Origin: Methylomonas sp. AM2-LC
Lineage (GTDB): Bacteria; Pseudomonadota; Gammaproteobacteria; Methylococcales; Methylomonadaceae
Assembly: GCF_039904985.1 (NCBI RefSeq)
Contig: NZ_CP157005.1
Location: 2,728,001 to 2,792,000 of the forward strand
Reading direction: 5' to 3'
DNA length: 64,000 nucleotides
Shown here: positions 34,903 to 44,485 of the stretch, piece after piece
Layout: every line of letters starts with the position of its first letter
Numbering within the stretch: position 1 is the first letter of the stretch
Notes under the pieces: model-generated
The model's input: only the letters and a program-made list of their open reading frames with translations
What the model was told of the DNA's origin: nothing
Databases searched by the model: none
Made by a program: the position numbers and the translations under genes

Positions 34903-36204
34903 ATGAATACGAATTATCAGTTTACCTTAAAAAACGAGACTACACAGACCGATTATGAATTAAGTACTTTATGCGGCACAGTTGGGCCAGATGTACTGGA
35001 TATGCAAACACTGTATCAACGCACAGGTATGTTTGCCTACGACCCTGGTTTTACCTCAACGGCTAGCTGTAAATCTAAAATTACTTATATCGATGGTGAT
35101 GCTGGTATTTTAATGTATCGTGGTTATCCTATTGAAGAACTGGCCGAACACTGCACCTTTTTAGAAGTATGCCATTTACTGTTGACGGGTGAACTACCCG
35201 ATCAGACACAGTTACACAAATTTACCGATGATATTATCCATCACACCTTATTGCATGATCAATTAACCAATTTCTTTAAAGGGTTTCGTCGTGATGCACA
35301 CCCTATGGCGATTATGGTGGGTGTGGTAGGGGCTTTGTCGGCTTTTTACCATGATGCGCTAGATATTCGTTCTAAAGAAGATCGCGATATGTGTGCAATC
35401 CGTATTATTGCCAAAATCCCCACCATAGTGGCGATGAGTTATAAATACAGTATTGGCTTGCCGTTTATGTATCCACGCAATGATTTAAGTTATGTTGAAA
35501 ACTTTATGCGTATGATGCTGGGCAATCCTTGTGAAGAATATCGCCCAAATCCGGTATTAGTTAGAGCATTGGACAGAATTTTAATTTTACATGCCGATCA
35601 TGAGCAAAATGCGTCTACCTCTACGGTTCGATTAGCTGGTTCTAGCGGTGCAAATCCCTATGCCTGTGTGACATCCGGTATTGTTTGCCTGTGGGGACCC
35701 GCGCATGGGGGAGCCAATGAAGCAGTACTAAACATGCTTTTGGAAATTGGCAGTGTTGATAATATTGACCGTTACATTAAAAAAGCTAAGGATAAAAGCG
35801 ATCCATTCCGTTTAATGGGTTTTGGACACCGGGTTTATAAAAACTTTGATCCGCGTGCCAAACTGATACGTGACACTTGTTACGAAGTATTGGATGCGCT
35901 TAATTTGCACGACGATCCATTATTCAAACTGGCATTAGAGCTGGAACGTATTGCGTTGGAAGATCCTTACTTTGTGGAGAAAAAATTGTATCCCAATGTC
36001 GATTTTTATTCTGGCATTGTGCTGAAAGCGCTGGGCATACCCAGTAATATGTTTACCGCCATGTTTGCCATGGGGCGCAGCGTGGGCTGGATAGCGCATT
36101 GGGACGAAATGATATCCGATCCTAATCAAAAAATTGGCCGACCACGCCAACTCTATATAGGCGAACCGCAAAGAGCGGTTAAACCCTTAGCTAGTAGAGG
36201 ATAA
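34903..36204 (+). CDS. gltA: Citrate synthase
   Basis: The 433-residue type II (hexameric) citrate synthase that condenses oxaloacetate and acetyl-CoA to start the TCA cycle. The N-terminal small domain ([20 protein letters not shown]) marks the NADH-sensitive Gram-negative form. Active-site histidines and aspartate are in [30 protein letters not shown] and the later [13 protein letters not shown]. The length is standard. Type I methanotrophs do have citrate synthase even where the TCA cycle is mainly biosynthetic. Confidence 0.98.
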   Translation: MNTNYQFTLKNETTQTDYELSTLCGTVGPDVLDMQTLYQRTGMFAYDPGFTSTASCKSKITYIDGDAGILMYRGYPIEELAEHCTFLEVCHLLLTGELPDQTQLHKFTDDIIHHTLLHDQLTNFFKGFRRDAHPMAIMVGVVGALSAFYHDALDIRSKEDRDMCAIRIIAKIPTIVAMSYKYSIGLPFMYPRNDLSYVENFMRMMLGNPCEEYRPNPVLVRALDRILILHADHEQNASTSTVRLAGSSGANPYACVTSGIVCLWGPAHGGANEAVLNMLLEIGSVDNIDRYIKKAKDKSDPFRLMGFGHRVYKNFDPRAKLIRDTCYEVLDALNLHDDPLFKLALELERIALEDPYFVEKKLYPNVDFYSGIVLKALGIPSNMFTAMFAMGRSVGWIAHWDEMISDPNQKIGRPRQLYIGEPQRAVKPLASRG

Positions 36205-36266
36205 GGCAGTACAGTAAAGTATTGAGTGTGTGGATGGTTTTAGGTTTAGTCTAAAACCTGGCTTTT

Positions 36267-36376
36267 GTGCTTCGACAGGGCTCTTCTGAGTTGTCTCGAA
36301 GAGCTCAGTACGAACGGTAAGGCATTGATATATAAATGCCACCGTTCAGCCTGAGCCTTTCGACTTTGCTCTGGGA
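36267..36376. repeat. Dispersed hairpin repeat, copy 1
   Basis: The element starts GTGCTTCGACAGGGCTC and has CGAACGGTAAGGCATTGATA, TATAAATGCCACCGTTCAGC and CTGAGCCTTTCGACTTTGC. CGAACGGT pairs with ACCGTTC, and TTCGACAGGGCTC with GAGCCTTTCG, so it folds into a long imperfect hairpin. A close relative is at 54920-55004. It separates gltA and cstA, which converge here, and may serve as terminator. Confidence 0.65.
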
Positions 36377-36409
36377 CCCTTGTTGATGGTTTTCTGAAGT
36401 TCCCTAAAA

Positions 36410-38491
36410 TTAATCTCTGACCCAATTTTCCACCAAGCGGCTGGGTATGTGTGCAGCTTCGCTGGATGGGGGATAAGATTTTCCTTTCAGTACGCAATAA
36501 ATCACGCGTAGGGTATCAGCAATCAATAACCAGCTGATTAACATAAACATAAGCGTTAGACCTGCATCCAGATAATCGTTAAAGATTAATCGCGGTGCAT
36601 TGTGCGCTTGTTCGGCGGAGAGTAAACCGTTGGCCAGTTTATCTGATAATTGCTGGGCATGCGCCAAAAAGCCCACTCTGGTGTCATTGTCAAATAACTT
36701 TTCCCAAGCCGCACAGCTGGTGACAATGATTAACCAGGTTAAGGGTAGGGCACTGACCCAGACATAGCGCACTTTGCCCGATTTAACCAGAATAGTGGTG
36801 GCTACACATAAAGCAATTGCCGCCAACATTTGGTTGGCGATGCCAAACAGTGGCCACAGACTGTTAATGCCGCCTAGCGGGTCTATGGTTCCCATATAGA
36901 GAAAATAGCCCCACGCCGAAACGACGATGGCGCTGGTGATCAATATATTGGCATAGTCTGTGGATTTGCCCAGGTTTAGATTAAAACTGGCCAGCATGTC
37001 TTGTAACATGAAGCGCGCAACGCGGGTACCTGCATCTAGCGTGGTGAGTATGAATAAGGCTTCGAACATAATGGCAAAGTGGTACCACACTGCCAGTAGA
37101 TTTTTGCCAAATACTTGTGCAAACAAACTGGCCATGCCGACTGCCAAGGAGGGCGCGCCACCGGTACGGGCAAATAGCGTGGACTCGCCCATGGTTTTTG
37201 CCAGTTCTTGCATTTGTTCCTGGGTGACGATAAAACCCCAGCTACTGATTTTGGCAACAGCCTGTGCCGCATCACTCCCCACCATGCCAGCGGGACTATT
37301 AATAGCAAAATACACACCCGGCTCTAAAACGGTGGCGGCAATCATGGCCATAATGGCAACAAACGATTCCATCATCATGGCACCATAACCAATAAAGCGA
37401 GCATCTTGTTCATTGGCTAATAATTTAGGGGTGGTACCCGAAGCGATCAGTGAATGAAAACCCGATATAGCACCGCAGGCGATGGTAATAAATACAAATG
37501 GAAACAGTTTGCCGCCAAAAATAGGGCCACTGCCATCAATAAACGGTGTTAATGCGGGCATTTTTAATTCTGGGCGTAACAGTAAAATGGCAATGGCTAA
37601 CGCACCAATGGTACCCAGTTTCATAAAGGTAGACAGGTAATCGCGCGGAGCAAGTAGTAACCACACAGGTAATACAGCCGCTGCAAAACCATAAAAAATT
37701 AGCATCATGGCCAATTGCGGTGCTTCAAAATCGAAAAAAGTGCGTAGCATTGGGTTATCATCAATCCAGCCGCCACCCACCACGGCCATTACTAACAGTG
37801 CTACTCCGATTAAAGTGGCTTCTAGAACCCGTCCAGGGCGCAGTTGTTGCAGGTAAATTCCCATCAGCATGGCAATGGGGATGGTAGCGGCAACTGTAGA
37901 GGTTGCCCATGGACTGTGTTTCATGGCGTTGACCACCACTAATCCCAATACCGCAATTAAAATTAGCATGATGGACATAACGCCCAGCATGGCGGTGGTT
38001 CCGCCAATTAGGCCTAATTCGTCTCTGGCCATTTGTCCTAAAGAGCGGCCATCACGACGTATAGAGAAAAATAAGGTAACAAAATCCTGAACACAGCCAC
38101 CTAATACGGCACCGATGAGTATCCATAAGGTACCAGGAAGATAGCCAAATTGTGCAGCCAGCGTGGGGCCAATTAAAGGGCCGGGACCGGCAATGGCTGC
38201 AAAATGATGCCCAAACACCACCCATTTATGGGTAGGAATAAAATCGCGACCATCATTAAAACGTTCGGCTGGTGTGGCTCGACTGGCATCCAGCATTAAG
38301 ACTTTGGTGGCGATAAAGGCACTGTAAAATCGATACCCTAACGCATACACACACAGTGCAGCAATAATCAGCCAGAGGCTATTGATGGATTCGCCGCGTT
38401 GTAAAGCAATAAATCCTAACGCGCCAACACCTAAAATGCCAATGCTCAACCAGAGTAGTGTAGAAGGTAGATTAAGTTTGTTGCCAGACAT
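36410..38491 (-). CDS. cstA: CstA family carbon starvation/pyruvate transporter
   Basis: A 693-residue integral membrane protein with many helices. The family signature is strong: RFNDGRDFIPTHKWVVFGHH, then FAAIAGPGPLIGPTLAAQFG, WILIGAVLGGCVQDFVTLFF, AIACGAISGFHSLIASGTTP-like segment and FEALFILTTLDAGTRVARFM. CstA and its relative BtsT import peptides or pyruvate. Which substrate applies here cannot be read. No sensor kinase or regulator of the Bts type is adjacent. Confidence 0.93.
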   Translation of the reverse strand: MSGNKLNLPSTLLWLSIGILGVGALGFIALQRGESINSLWLIIAALCVYALGYRFYSAFIATKVLMLDASRATPAERFNDGRDFIPTHKWVVFGHHFAAIAGPGPLIGPTLAAQFGYLPGTLWILIGAVLGGCVQDFVTLFFSIRRDGRSLGQMARDELGLIGGTTAMLGVMSIMLILIAVLGLVVVNAMKHSPWATSTVAATIPIAMLMGIYLQQLRPGRVLEATLIGVALLVMAVVGGGWIDDNPMLRTFFDFEAPQLAMMLIFYGFAAAVLPVWLLLAPRDYLSTFMKLGTIGALAIAILLLRPELKMPALTPFIDGSGPIFGGKLFPFVFITIACGAISGFHSLIASGTTPKLLANEQDARFIGYGAMMMESFVAIMAMIAATVLEPGVYFAINSPAGMVGSDAAQAVAKISSWGFIVTQEQMQELAKTMGESTLFARTGGAPSLAVGMASLFAQVFGKNLLAVWYHFAIMFEALFILTTLDAGTRVARFMLQDMLASFNLNLGKSTDYANILITSAIVVSAWGYFLYMGTIDPLGGINSLWPLFGIANQMLAAIALCVATTILVKSGKVRYVWVSALPLTWLIIVTSCAAWEKLFDNDTRVGFLAHAQQLSDKLANGLLSAEQAHNAPRLIFNDYLDAGLTLMFMLISWLLIADTLRVIYCVLKGKSYPPSSEAAHIPSRLVENWVRD

Positions 38492-38773
38492 GCGTATTCC
38501 TGTGGGTGTTATCAGCGTAATTTTTTAAAGTATAAAATCAATGCACTTTACAATGTGCGAAACCGTATTTTCGCTGTATAGTTAATTGGATAAGTGCTTT
38601 AAAATGTTTGTCACTATTCAGCGTTATAGTTTATATCTAGGTTGGATGAGGCTAAAGCCTGTGGAATGTATCCGCATCAGAATGCATTCAACGCAGTGAA
38701 GTACCACTTGCATCCGCATATTATTAACGTTAATTTGTGACAATTATATCATTATAACCCGTAGGAGATTGCC

Positions 38774-39274
38774 TTGAATATTACACAGAAACTGGGTTTG
38801 CTTGGCTTAATAGTAGCCATAAGCAGTCTAGCTAGCTCTTCTTTGGCTGTTGCTGAAAGTCTACCCACCTCGAAAACCGTTTATGGTGATTATATAGATT
38901 GGCGCGTGTTATCAGTGTCACATCGATTGGATAAAAACTATGTGCGCAGTATTGTGGGTAATACAGTTGCCATCCATGCTGGACGTGCAGGAAAAACCAA
39001 ACCCTGGCCAGATGGTACAGTCATTGCCAAATTATCATGGAAAGCACAAACTCATCCCAGTTGGCCACAAGCGATAGTACCTGGAGAGTTTGCGGGTGCT
39101 GAAGCAATGGTTAAAGATAGTTTAAAGTATAAGGAAACCGGCGGTTGGGGGTTTGGTCGCTGGGAAGGAGCCAAGTTGGTTATGAATGATGCCCAACAAA
39201 GTGCTACCTGTTTTGCCTGCCATACCACCGTAAAAAATAATGATTATGTGTTTACGTCACCCGCGTTTCAATAA
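38774..39274 (+). CDS. Cytochrome P460 family protein
   Basis: A 166-residue exported monohaem protein. The start is TTG at 38774, with AGGAG seven bases upstream; the leader (ITQKLGLLGLIVAISSLASS then SLAVAES) is a signal peptide. The body follows the P460 pattern: YGDYIDWRVLSVSHRLDKNY, WPDGTVIAKLSWKAQ, GGWGFGRWEG, and the haem site CFACHTTVKNNDYVFTSPAF. P460 enzymes oxidise hydroxylamine, and methanotrophs need this because methane monooxygenase makes hydroxylamine from ammonia. The cross-linked lysine cannot be fixed by eye. The gene stands alone between cstA and the D,D-carboxypeptidase. Confidence 0.88.
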   Translation: MNITQKLGLLGLIVAISSLASSSLAVAESLPTSKTVYGDYIDWRVLSVSHRLDKNYVRSIVGNTVAIHAGRAGKTKPWPDGTVIAKLSWKAQTHPSWPQAIVPGEFAGAEAMVKDSLKYKETGGWGFGRWEGAKLVMNDAQQSATCFACHTTVKNNDYVFTSPAFQ

Positions 39275-39393
39275 GCACATGTAACTGATTTAATAGATAT
39301 TGGTAAGGGCAAAAAGCTTTATTAATGCTTAGAAAGTGATGCGCATCTGTGGTGATGACGCATCATCTTTGTGTCTATGCCTAAATATAAAGG

Positions 39394-40818
39394 TTACGAA
39401 ATTTCTTTATGCACTTGTTTAAGGTGTTTGCTATGTTTAGGGGTGTGTTTAGTCACCTGTGTTACTGACTTGCTCTGTGTATTAAGCTTGACATGTTTGC
39501 TTGGTAAAATATGTTTACTATGAACAGTATGATGGACTGGCAGGCTTGGTTTATGATGGCTGCTTCTACCAGATACCAAGGTACAGCTCTGATTTTTACT
39601 TTGTAAGTATTTGCAGAAAGCATGTGCATCGGTTTCGGTTAGATTAGTCCAGCCTGGTCGCCAGCTGGGTGCACCTTTAAATTTTGTTTTTACCAGCTGT
39701 GACTGCCCAGCGTTTGCCAAAACACCTAAAGACTGGCGTGCCGTGTCCAGTGTATGTTCTGCATCCTGTTTACGTCCGGCAACCGCCAAAACTACCGACC
39801 AATGATTAGAGGCCAACGTGGTAGGTTCCGACTCTGGTTCGTTATGCTTATGTGTTTCGGTGTATTTATCCAGCGGTTTAACATGTATAGGCTCTGTACG
39901 GCCACCTGTTTCTGCACCCATTAGTTCGGCACTGCCTGCACATCGGTTAGACGATAATTGAAAAGGCGGTGGGGTGTCGTTTAATGCGTGCAGTTCTGAT
40001 ACATGTTGAGCAGTGCTGACATTATTAAATTTTTCAAAGCCTATATCCAGTAAATCGCCCATTTGTGCAAAACGTTCTGCACTGGAATGCGCACCCAGTA
40101 GCACACCAATAACCCGATGCCCATTGCGTCTGGCAGAGGCAATTAAGTTAAAACCGGAGCCGCAGGTAAAACCCGTTTTCATGCCATCGGCATCGGGATA
40201 CAGTTTTAAAATTTTATTGGTGTTAGGCAATACCCGACCTTTATAGACAAATTCAGTCGCTGAAAAAAACGGGTAATATTGAGGAAAATCGCGAATGACT
40301 GCCAGTGATAACACGGCCAAGTCTCTGGCACTACTAATTTGTCCTTCATCCGGTAAGCCGCTGGCATTTTGGAAAGAACTGCTGACCATGCCCAAATGTT
40401 TGGCTTGTTGGGTCATTTTTGCGGCAAAGTTTTGTTCGCTGCCACCGGCCAGTGTTTCAGCCAGTAAAACAGCCGCATCATTAGCGGAACGAGTAGTGAC
40501 CGCCATAATGGCTTGTTCAACAGTGATAGTTTGTCCATAACGTAATCCCAATCGTGAATTGGGCTGCATAGAGGCATGTTTGGAGACCGTTAAGGTATCA
40601 TGTAAATTAAGTTCACCCGCTTTCAACGCCAAAAAAGTCATGTAAATAGTCATGACTTTGGTTAATGACGCGGGATACCAGCGTTGTGAGGCTTCATTTT
40701 CGTGTATAACTCGGCCGGTGTCGGCGTCTATCACGATTGCAGCATATCGGGCTGATGCGTTAACGCTCTGTAAGAGCATGAAAATTAAAAAAATTACACG
40801 AAAAATTGATTTTTGCAC
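39394..40818 (-). CDS. D-alanyl-D-alanine carboxypeptidase (S11, PBP5/6-like)
   Basis: A 474-residue periplasmic peptidase that trims peptidoglycan stem peptides. A signal peptide is followed by the catalytic SxxK (PASLTKV, Ser51-Lys54), SxN (RSANDAAVLLAE) and KTG (GMKTGFTCGSGFN). The catalytic part ends near residue 270. The C-terminal half differs from PBP5: a possible SPOR-like domain (HWSVVLAVAGRKQDAEHTLD, then FCKYLQSKNQSCTLV) and a His/Lys-rich tail (KHTPKHSKHLKQVHK). The tail could bind metal or cell wall. No membrane anchor helix is seen at the C-terminus. Confidence 0.9.
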   Translation of the reverse strand: MQKSIFRVIFLIFMLLQSVNASARYAAIVIDADTGRVIHENEASQRWYPASLTKVMTIYMTFLALKAGELNLHDTLTVSKHASMQPNSRLGLRYGQTITVEQAIMAVTTRSANDAAVLLAETLAGGSEQNFAAKMTQQAKHLGMVSSSFQNASGLPDEGQISSARDLAVLSLAVIRDFPQYYPFFSATEFVYKGRVLPNTNKILKLYPDADGMKTGFTCGSGFNLIASARRNGHRVIGVLLGAHSSAERFAQMGDLLDIGFEKFNNVSTAQHVSELHALNDTPPPFQLSSNRCAGSAELMGAETGGRTEPIHVKPLDKYTETHKHNEPESEPTTLASNHWSVVLAVAGRKQDAEHTLDTARQSLGVLANAGQSQLVKTKFKGAPSWRPGWTNLTETDAHAFCKYLQSKNQSCTLVSGRSSHHKPSLPVHHTVHSKHILPSKHVKLNTQSKSVTQVTKHTPKHSKHLKQVHKEIS

Positions 40819-41098
40819 GGCATGGAAGCTGTTAATTTGCTATAGGAAGTTGTCTTAACTGATTGAGTATACTATTTAATCAGATTTTCATGTTTCAAAA
40901 AAGCTCTATTTTTTGTGGATGACTATAAACCGTGAATGGTTCACATTTTCTGACATTAACCCAATATTTTATTGTATTTATGCCGCATTGCATATACGCA
41001 TTAATTTGACTCGCCAGGCCTTTATTTGCAAGGCACCCATCGCGTTGCATTGTCTATCATCAATAAATTTAGCAGATTTCTAATTAACCATACAATTA
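40819..41098. other. Intergenic stretch before the IS1595 element
   Basis: AT-rich with no protein-like frame. It probably contains the promoter of the D,D-carboxypeptidase gene. The last eight bases (41091-41098) are the left copy of the IS1595 target duplication. Confidence 0.4.
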
Positions 41099-42132
41099 CT
41101 TGATTAGCAAGATACCTCAGCCGAGCCTCCGCAAAGCGAGTAGACTGAGCACAGCCCATCTAAGAGGTGCACCATGTCAATCAATCGCATCCAGTTTCAA
41201 CCCGGTATGTCTATGCCTGAGTTTCTAAAACACTACGGCACCGAAGCCCAATGTGAAACCGTTCTGGAGAAATCGCGCTGGCCTGACGGCTTTGTATGCC
41301 CTTGCTGCGAAGACACAAATTGTTGTGAATTCCAGATAGGAACGCTCAAAATGTTTCAGTGCACGACTTGCCGACACCAAACATCACTCATAGCCGGTAC
41401 GCTGTTCCAGAGCACCAAGCTTCCGCTAACGACCTGGTTTCTGGCGATCTATCTGATCAGTCAAGCGAAGACAGGCTTGTCTGCGCTCGCGCTAAAGCGA
41501 TATCTCGGGGTCAGTTACCACACAGCATGGCTTATGCAGCATAAGTTGATGGAAGCCATGTCCGAACGTGAAACAAGATATCCGCTGAGCGGCCAAATCC
41601 AGATTGACGATGCCTATCTAGGCGGTGAGCTTAGCGGTGGCAAGGCCGGACGGGGTTCTGAAAACAAGGTACCCTTTGTGGCGGCACTATCACTGGATGA
41701 GAATGGACACCCCAGGTATCTCAAATTAACGCCAGTGAGTGGATTTACACTCAAAGCGATTGCTCAGTGGGCCAAAGAAAATTTGGTCTCAGATTGTACA
41801 GTACTTTCTGATGGCCTCGCCTGTTTTGCCGGGGTGACAGAAGCCGGTTGTCAGCATGATGTCATCGTTACAGCTGGTCGTAAACCCAAAGATCTACCTG
41901 TGTTTCAGTGGATTAACACCATCCTTGGTAATCTCAAAACCAGTTTGGGCGGTTCTTATCATTCATTCAACTTCGCCAAATATGCTTCTCGCTACTTGGC
42001 GGCTTTTGAGTTTCGTTTTAATCGACGATTCCAACTCGATACGCTCCCGATAAGACTTCTGGTGGCGGCTGCATCTGTAGGGCCCCGTCCTGCTGCTTGG
42101 CTTCGTTCAGCTGAGGTATCTTGCTAATCAAG
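41099..42132 (+). mobile_element. IS1595 family insertion sequence with 8-bp target duplication
   Basis: Perfect terminal inverted repeats start CTTGATTAGCAAGATACCTC (41099-41118, continuing AGC) and end with the complement at 42110-42132. The flanks TACAATTA occur at 41091-41098 and again at 42133-42140, an exact 8-bp duplication, as expected for IS1595. It holds a complete transposase whose stop lies inside the right repeat. Total 1034 bases. Confidence 0.93.
41174..42127 (+). CDS. IS1595 family transposase
   Basis: A 317-residue transposase. The N-terminal zinc ribbon is complete (VCPCCEDTNCCEFQIG then FQCTTCRHQTSLIAGT), followed by LPLTTWFLAIYLISQAKTGL, LALKRYLGVSYHTAWLMQHK and the ISXO2-like catalytic core: IQIDDAYLGGELSGGKAGRG (Asp), CTVLSDGLACFAG (Asp) and SYHSFNFAKYASRYLAAFEF (His/Asn region). 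There are no internal stops, and perfect ends with a target duplication indicate a recent insertion. Confidence 0.94.
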   Translation: MSINRIQFQPGMSMPEFLKHYGTEAQCETVLEKSRWPDGFVCPCCEDTNCCEFQIGTLKMFQCTTCRHQTSLIAGTLFQSTKLPLTTWFLAIYLISQAKTGLSALALKRYLGVSYHTAWLMQHKLMEAMSERETRYPLSGQIQIDDAYLGGELSGGKAGRGSENKVPFVAALSLDENGHPRYLKLTPVSGFTLKAIAQWAKENLVSDCTVLSDGLACFAGVTEAGCQHDVIVTAGRKPKDLPVFQWINTILGNLKTSLGGSYHSFNFAKYASRYLAAFEFRFNRRFQLDTLPIRLLVAAASVGPRPAAWLRSAEVSC

Positions 42133-42251
42133 TACAATTATTAGTCATTAATATTAGCAAGTGTGTTATGTTAGATTAGCGGTACCCAGCTTACCCAGCA
42201 TCAAAATGGCATTTTTGATTTATTCGACCCTATCCCAGTGGAGATATTTTA

Positions 42252-43292
42252 ATGAAAGCCATGCTCTTGAATAAGCTTTGCAATCTCAATGATACCCCAT
42301 CACCTTTAGTGCTTACGGAAATACCGGTACCGGTACCGGGCGACGCCGAGATTCTGCTGAAAGTGTCTTGCTGTGGCGTTTGTCATACTGAGCTTGATGA
42401 AATTGAGGGTAGAACACCACCTCTGAATTTACCTATAGTGCCAGGTCATCAAGTTGTTGGCCGAGTTGTGGCGCTAGGTAAGTCTGTTATCCACTTAAAA
42501 GTCGGTGACAGAATAGGGGTTGCCTGGATTTTTACTGCGTGTGGAAAGTGTAAGTTTTGCTTAGCTGGCAACGAGAATTTATGCCCCGATTTTTTGGCAA
42601 CCGGACGTGATGCAAACGGTGGTTATGCTGAATACATGACGGTTGCAGGGCATTTTGCTTATGTCATTCCAGAAATTTTTTCGGATGTAGAAGCAGCGCC
42701 CTTGTTATGTGCGGGTGCAATTGGTTACCGCGCGTTGCGACTGACTCAACATAAAGATGGTCAGTCTCTGGGTTTAACAGGTTTTGGTGCCTCGGGTCAT
42801 TTGGTGCTAAAAATGGCAAAGCACCTGTATCCACACACGCAAGTGTATGTGTTTGCCCGTAGTTTAGAAGAAAGACAATTTGCGCTGTCTTTAGGTGCTA
42901 ATTGGGCTGGAAACACGACTGAAACGTCACCCGTTAAGTTAGATAATATTATTGACACGACACCTGCCTGGCTGCCAGTTGTGGAAGCCTTGGCTAATTT
43001 GGAGGCAGGGGGTAGATTGGTGATTAATGCTATACGCAAAGAACATGATAAAGAAAGTTTGCTGCAATTAGATTATTCTAAGCATCTATGGCAAGAAAAG
43101 GAAATAAAAAGCGTTGCCAATATTACCCGTGCAGATGTCACAGAATTTTTGAGTTTGGCCGCAGACATGCACCTTAAACCCGAAGTTGAAGTGTATGATT
43201 TGGAACTGGCAAATCAGGCGTTGCTCGCCTTAAAACAAGGTAATATTTGCGGTGCTAAGGTGTTGGTTGTTGGACAGTCACTACTGTCATAG
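42252..43292 (+). CDS. Zinc-dependent alcohol dehydrogenase
   Basis: A 346-residue medium-chain alcohol dehydrogenase. Catalytic zinc ligands are in VSCCGVCHTELDEIEGR and VPGHQVVGRVV (Cys, His); the structural zinc site is CGKCKFCLAGNENLC with four cysteines. The nucleotide-binding part has GLTGFGASGHLVLKMAKHLY, a GxGxxG-type motif. The sequence resembles the zinc alcohol dehydrogenase subgroup with GVCHTELDEIEG starts. It would oxidise or reduce simple alcohols with NAD(P). The IS1595 element ends about 120 bases upstream and may have altered its promoter. Confidence 0.92.
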   Translation: MKAMLLNKLCNLNDTPSPLVLTEIPVPVPGDAEILLKVSCCGVCHTELDEIEGRTPPLNLPIVPGHQVVGRVVALGKSVIHLKVGDRIGVAWIFTACGKCKFCLAGNENLCPDFLATGRDANGGYAEYMTVAGHFAYVIPEIFSDVEAAPLLCAGAIGYRALRLTQHKDGQSLGLTGFGASGHLVLKMAKHLYPHTQVYVFARSLEERQFALSLGANWAGNTTETSPVKLDNIIDTTPAWLPVVEALANLEAGGRLVINAIRKEHDKESLLQLDYSKHLWQEKEIKSVANITRADVTEFLSLAADMHLKPEVEVYDLELANQALLALKQGNICGAKVLVVGQSLLS

Positions 43293-43360
43293 AACCTCGC
43301 CATAAATAGGTTACAAACCCAAAATGTAGGTTGATTATAACAACGCGAAGCCCAACATGC

Positions 43361-44290
43361 TTACAATTTAGAGCAGGCTGACAATGCGCCTAAAATAAAT
43401 AGTGAAAATACTACCTTAGATATTCGCTTTGCCTGGGTCGCCTTTAGGATGCCTAATAATCCGATTAATATTAAAACAGTTGAAATAAATTCTGCTTGAG
43501 TGAAGTCAATTCCAAAAAAATGATATTTACTATTAATCCTAATTTTTTCAATGAGCAATCTTTCAAAGCCAGTTAATAGTAAATAACTTGAAAACATGTA
43601 CCCCTTTGAATATTTTGTTTTCCTTATTGCCCATAAAAATAAAAAAATGCCAAAGGCCGCTAATACTTCATAAAGTGGTGTTGGATAAACACCGGGACTT
43701 GGGATTACGAGGCCAACAATATTGTTTGTATAGGTTTGTGCCCACAACCAATCAGGAAGCCAGTTTGGTTTCAAGTCCATGATTGCGGCAATACCCCAAT
43801 CGCCGTCACCCGATATTTGACAACCGATCCGTCCAATTCCATATCCAAGTATCATTGAAGGTGCAAGCGCGTCAAGCATGGGGAGCAGGGGAACCGCGCG
43901 TTTTTTTAAGTAAACCGCCCCGGCAATTCCGCCGCATATGAGTCCTCCATAAATAGAGAATCCACCACGGGTTAATATCATGCCTATTGGGTTATCAAGG
44001 AATACCTGTGGGTATTCAAGAATGTGGAAAAGGCGGGCACCAAGCATCCCAAATAGCGAAGAAATTACGGTCAAATTGTCAACGATTTTATGTGTTGGTA
44101 CGAAAACGCCTGGTGCGATTGTAGCCTTTGTTAAAAGGCCGAGTTTTTCTAATCTAATGATTTCGCGTTTGGCTACTATTGTTGAGACTATCATGGCGAT
44201 CGCAACAAAGCTACCAAACATGGCGATGGGAATATTCCATTGGGTCCCAAAAATAGGATTGATCAAATCGCTCAAATAGGGAAAAGACAT
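43361..44290 (-). CDS. Lgt-like membrane protein (prolipoprotein diacylglyceryl transferase family)
   Basis: A 309-residue membrane protein of the LGT family with seven or more helices. Recognisable parts are LFHILEYP, TRGGFSIYGGLICGGIAGAV, GYGIGRIGCQISGDGDWG, VYPTPLYEVLAAFGIFLFLW and FERLLIEKIR. In Lgt the GGxSFHGG motif has a catalytic His; here it is Tyr (SIYGG), and the NGExWG motif is SGDGDWG. This marks a divergent subgroup that may not transfer diacylglycerol to lipoproteins. It is probably not the housekeeping lgt, since no thyA is beside it. Confidence 0.85.
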   Translation of the reverse strand: MSFPYLSDLINPIFGTQWNIPIAMFGSFVAIAMIVSTIVAKREIIRLEKLGLLTKATIAPGVFVPTHKIVDNLTVISSLFGMLGARLFHILEYPQVFLDNPIGMILTRGGFSIYGGLICGGIAGAVYLKKRAVPLLPMLDALAPSMILGYGIGRIGCQISGDGDWGIAAIMDLKPNWLPDWLWAQTYTNNIVGLVIPSPGVYPTPLYEVLAAFGIFLFLWAIRKTKYSKGYMFSSYLLLTGFERLLIEKIRINSKYHFFGIDFTQAEFISTVLILIGLLGILKATQAKRISKVVFSLFILGALSACSKL

Positions 44291-44485
44291 TAAGAATACC
44301 TCTAAAATTGAATTCCGAGTTTAATTCGGCATATTGTTGATGTAGTGCCAGTTAATCACTAGTTTTATTCAACTCGAAATGCCGTAACAGGTCGTAATAG
44401 GCGAAATCATATTCCCATATGCAAAGTAGGATTTATATTAGCATAAAGCAGTTTGTCTCATTTTTACCCTTAACACAAATAGTAT

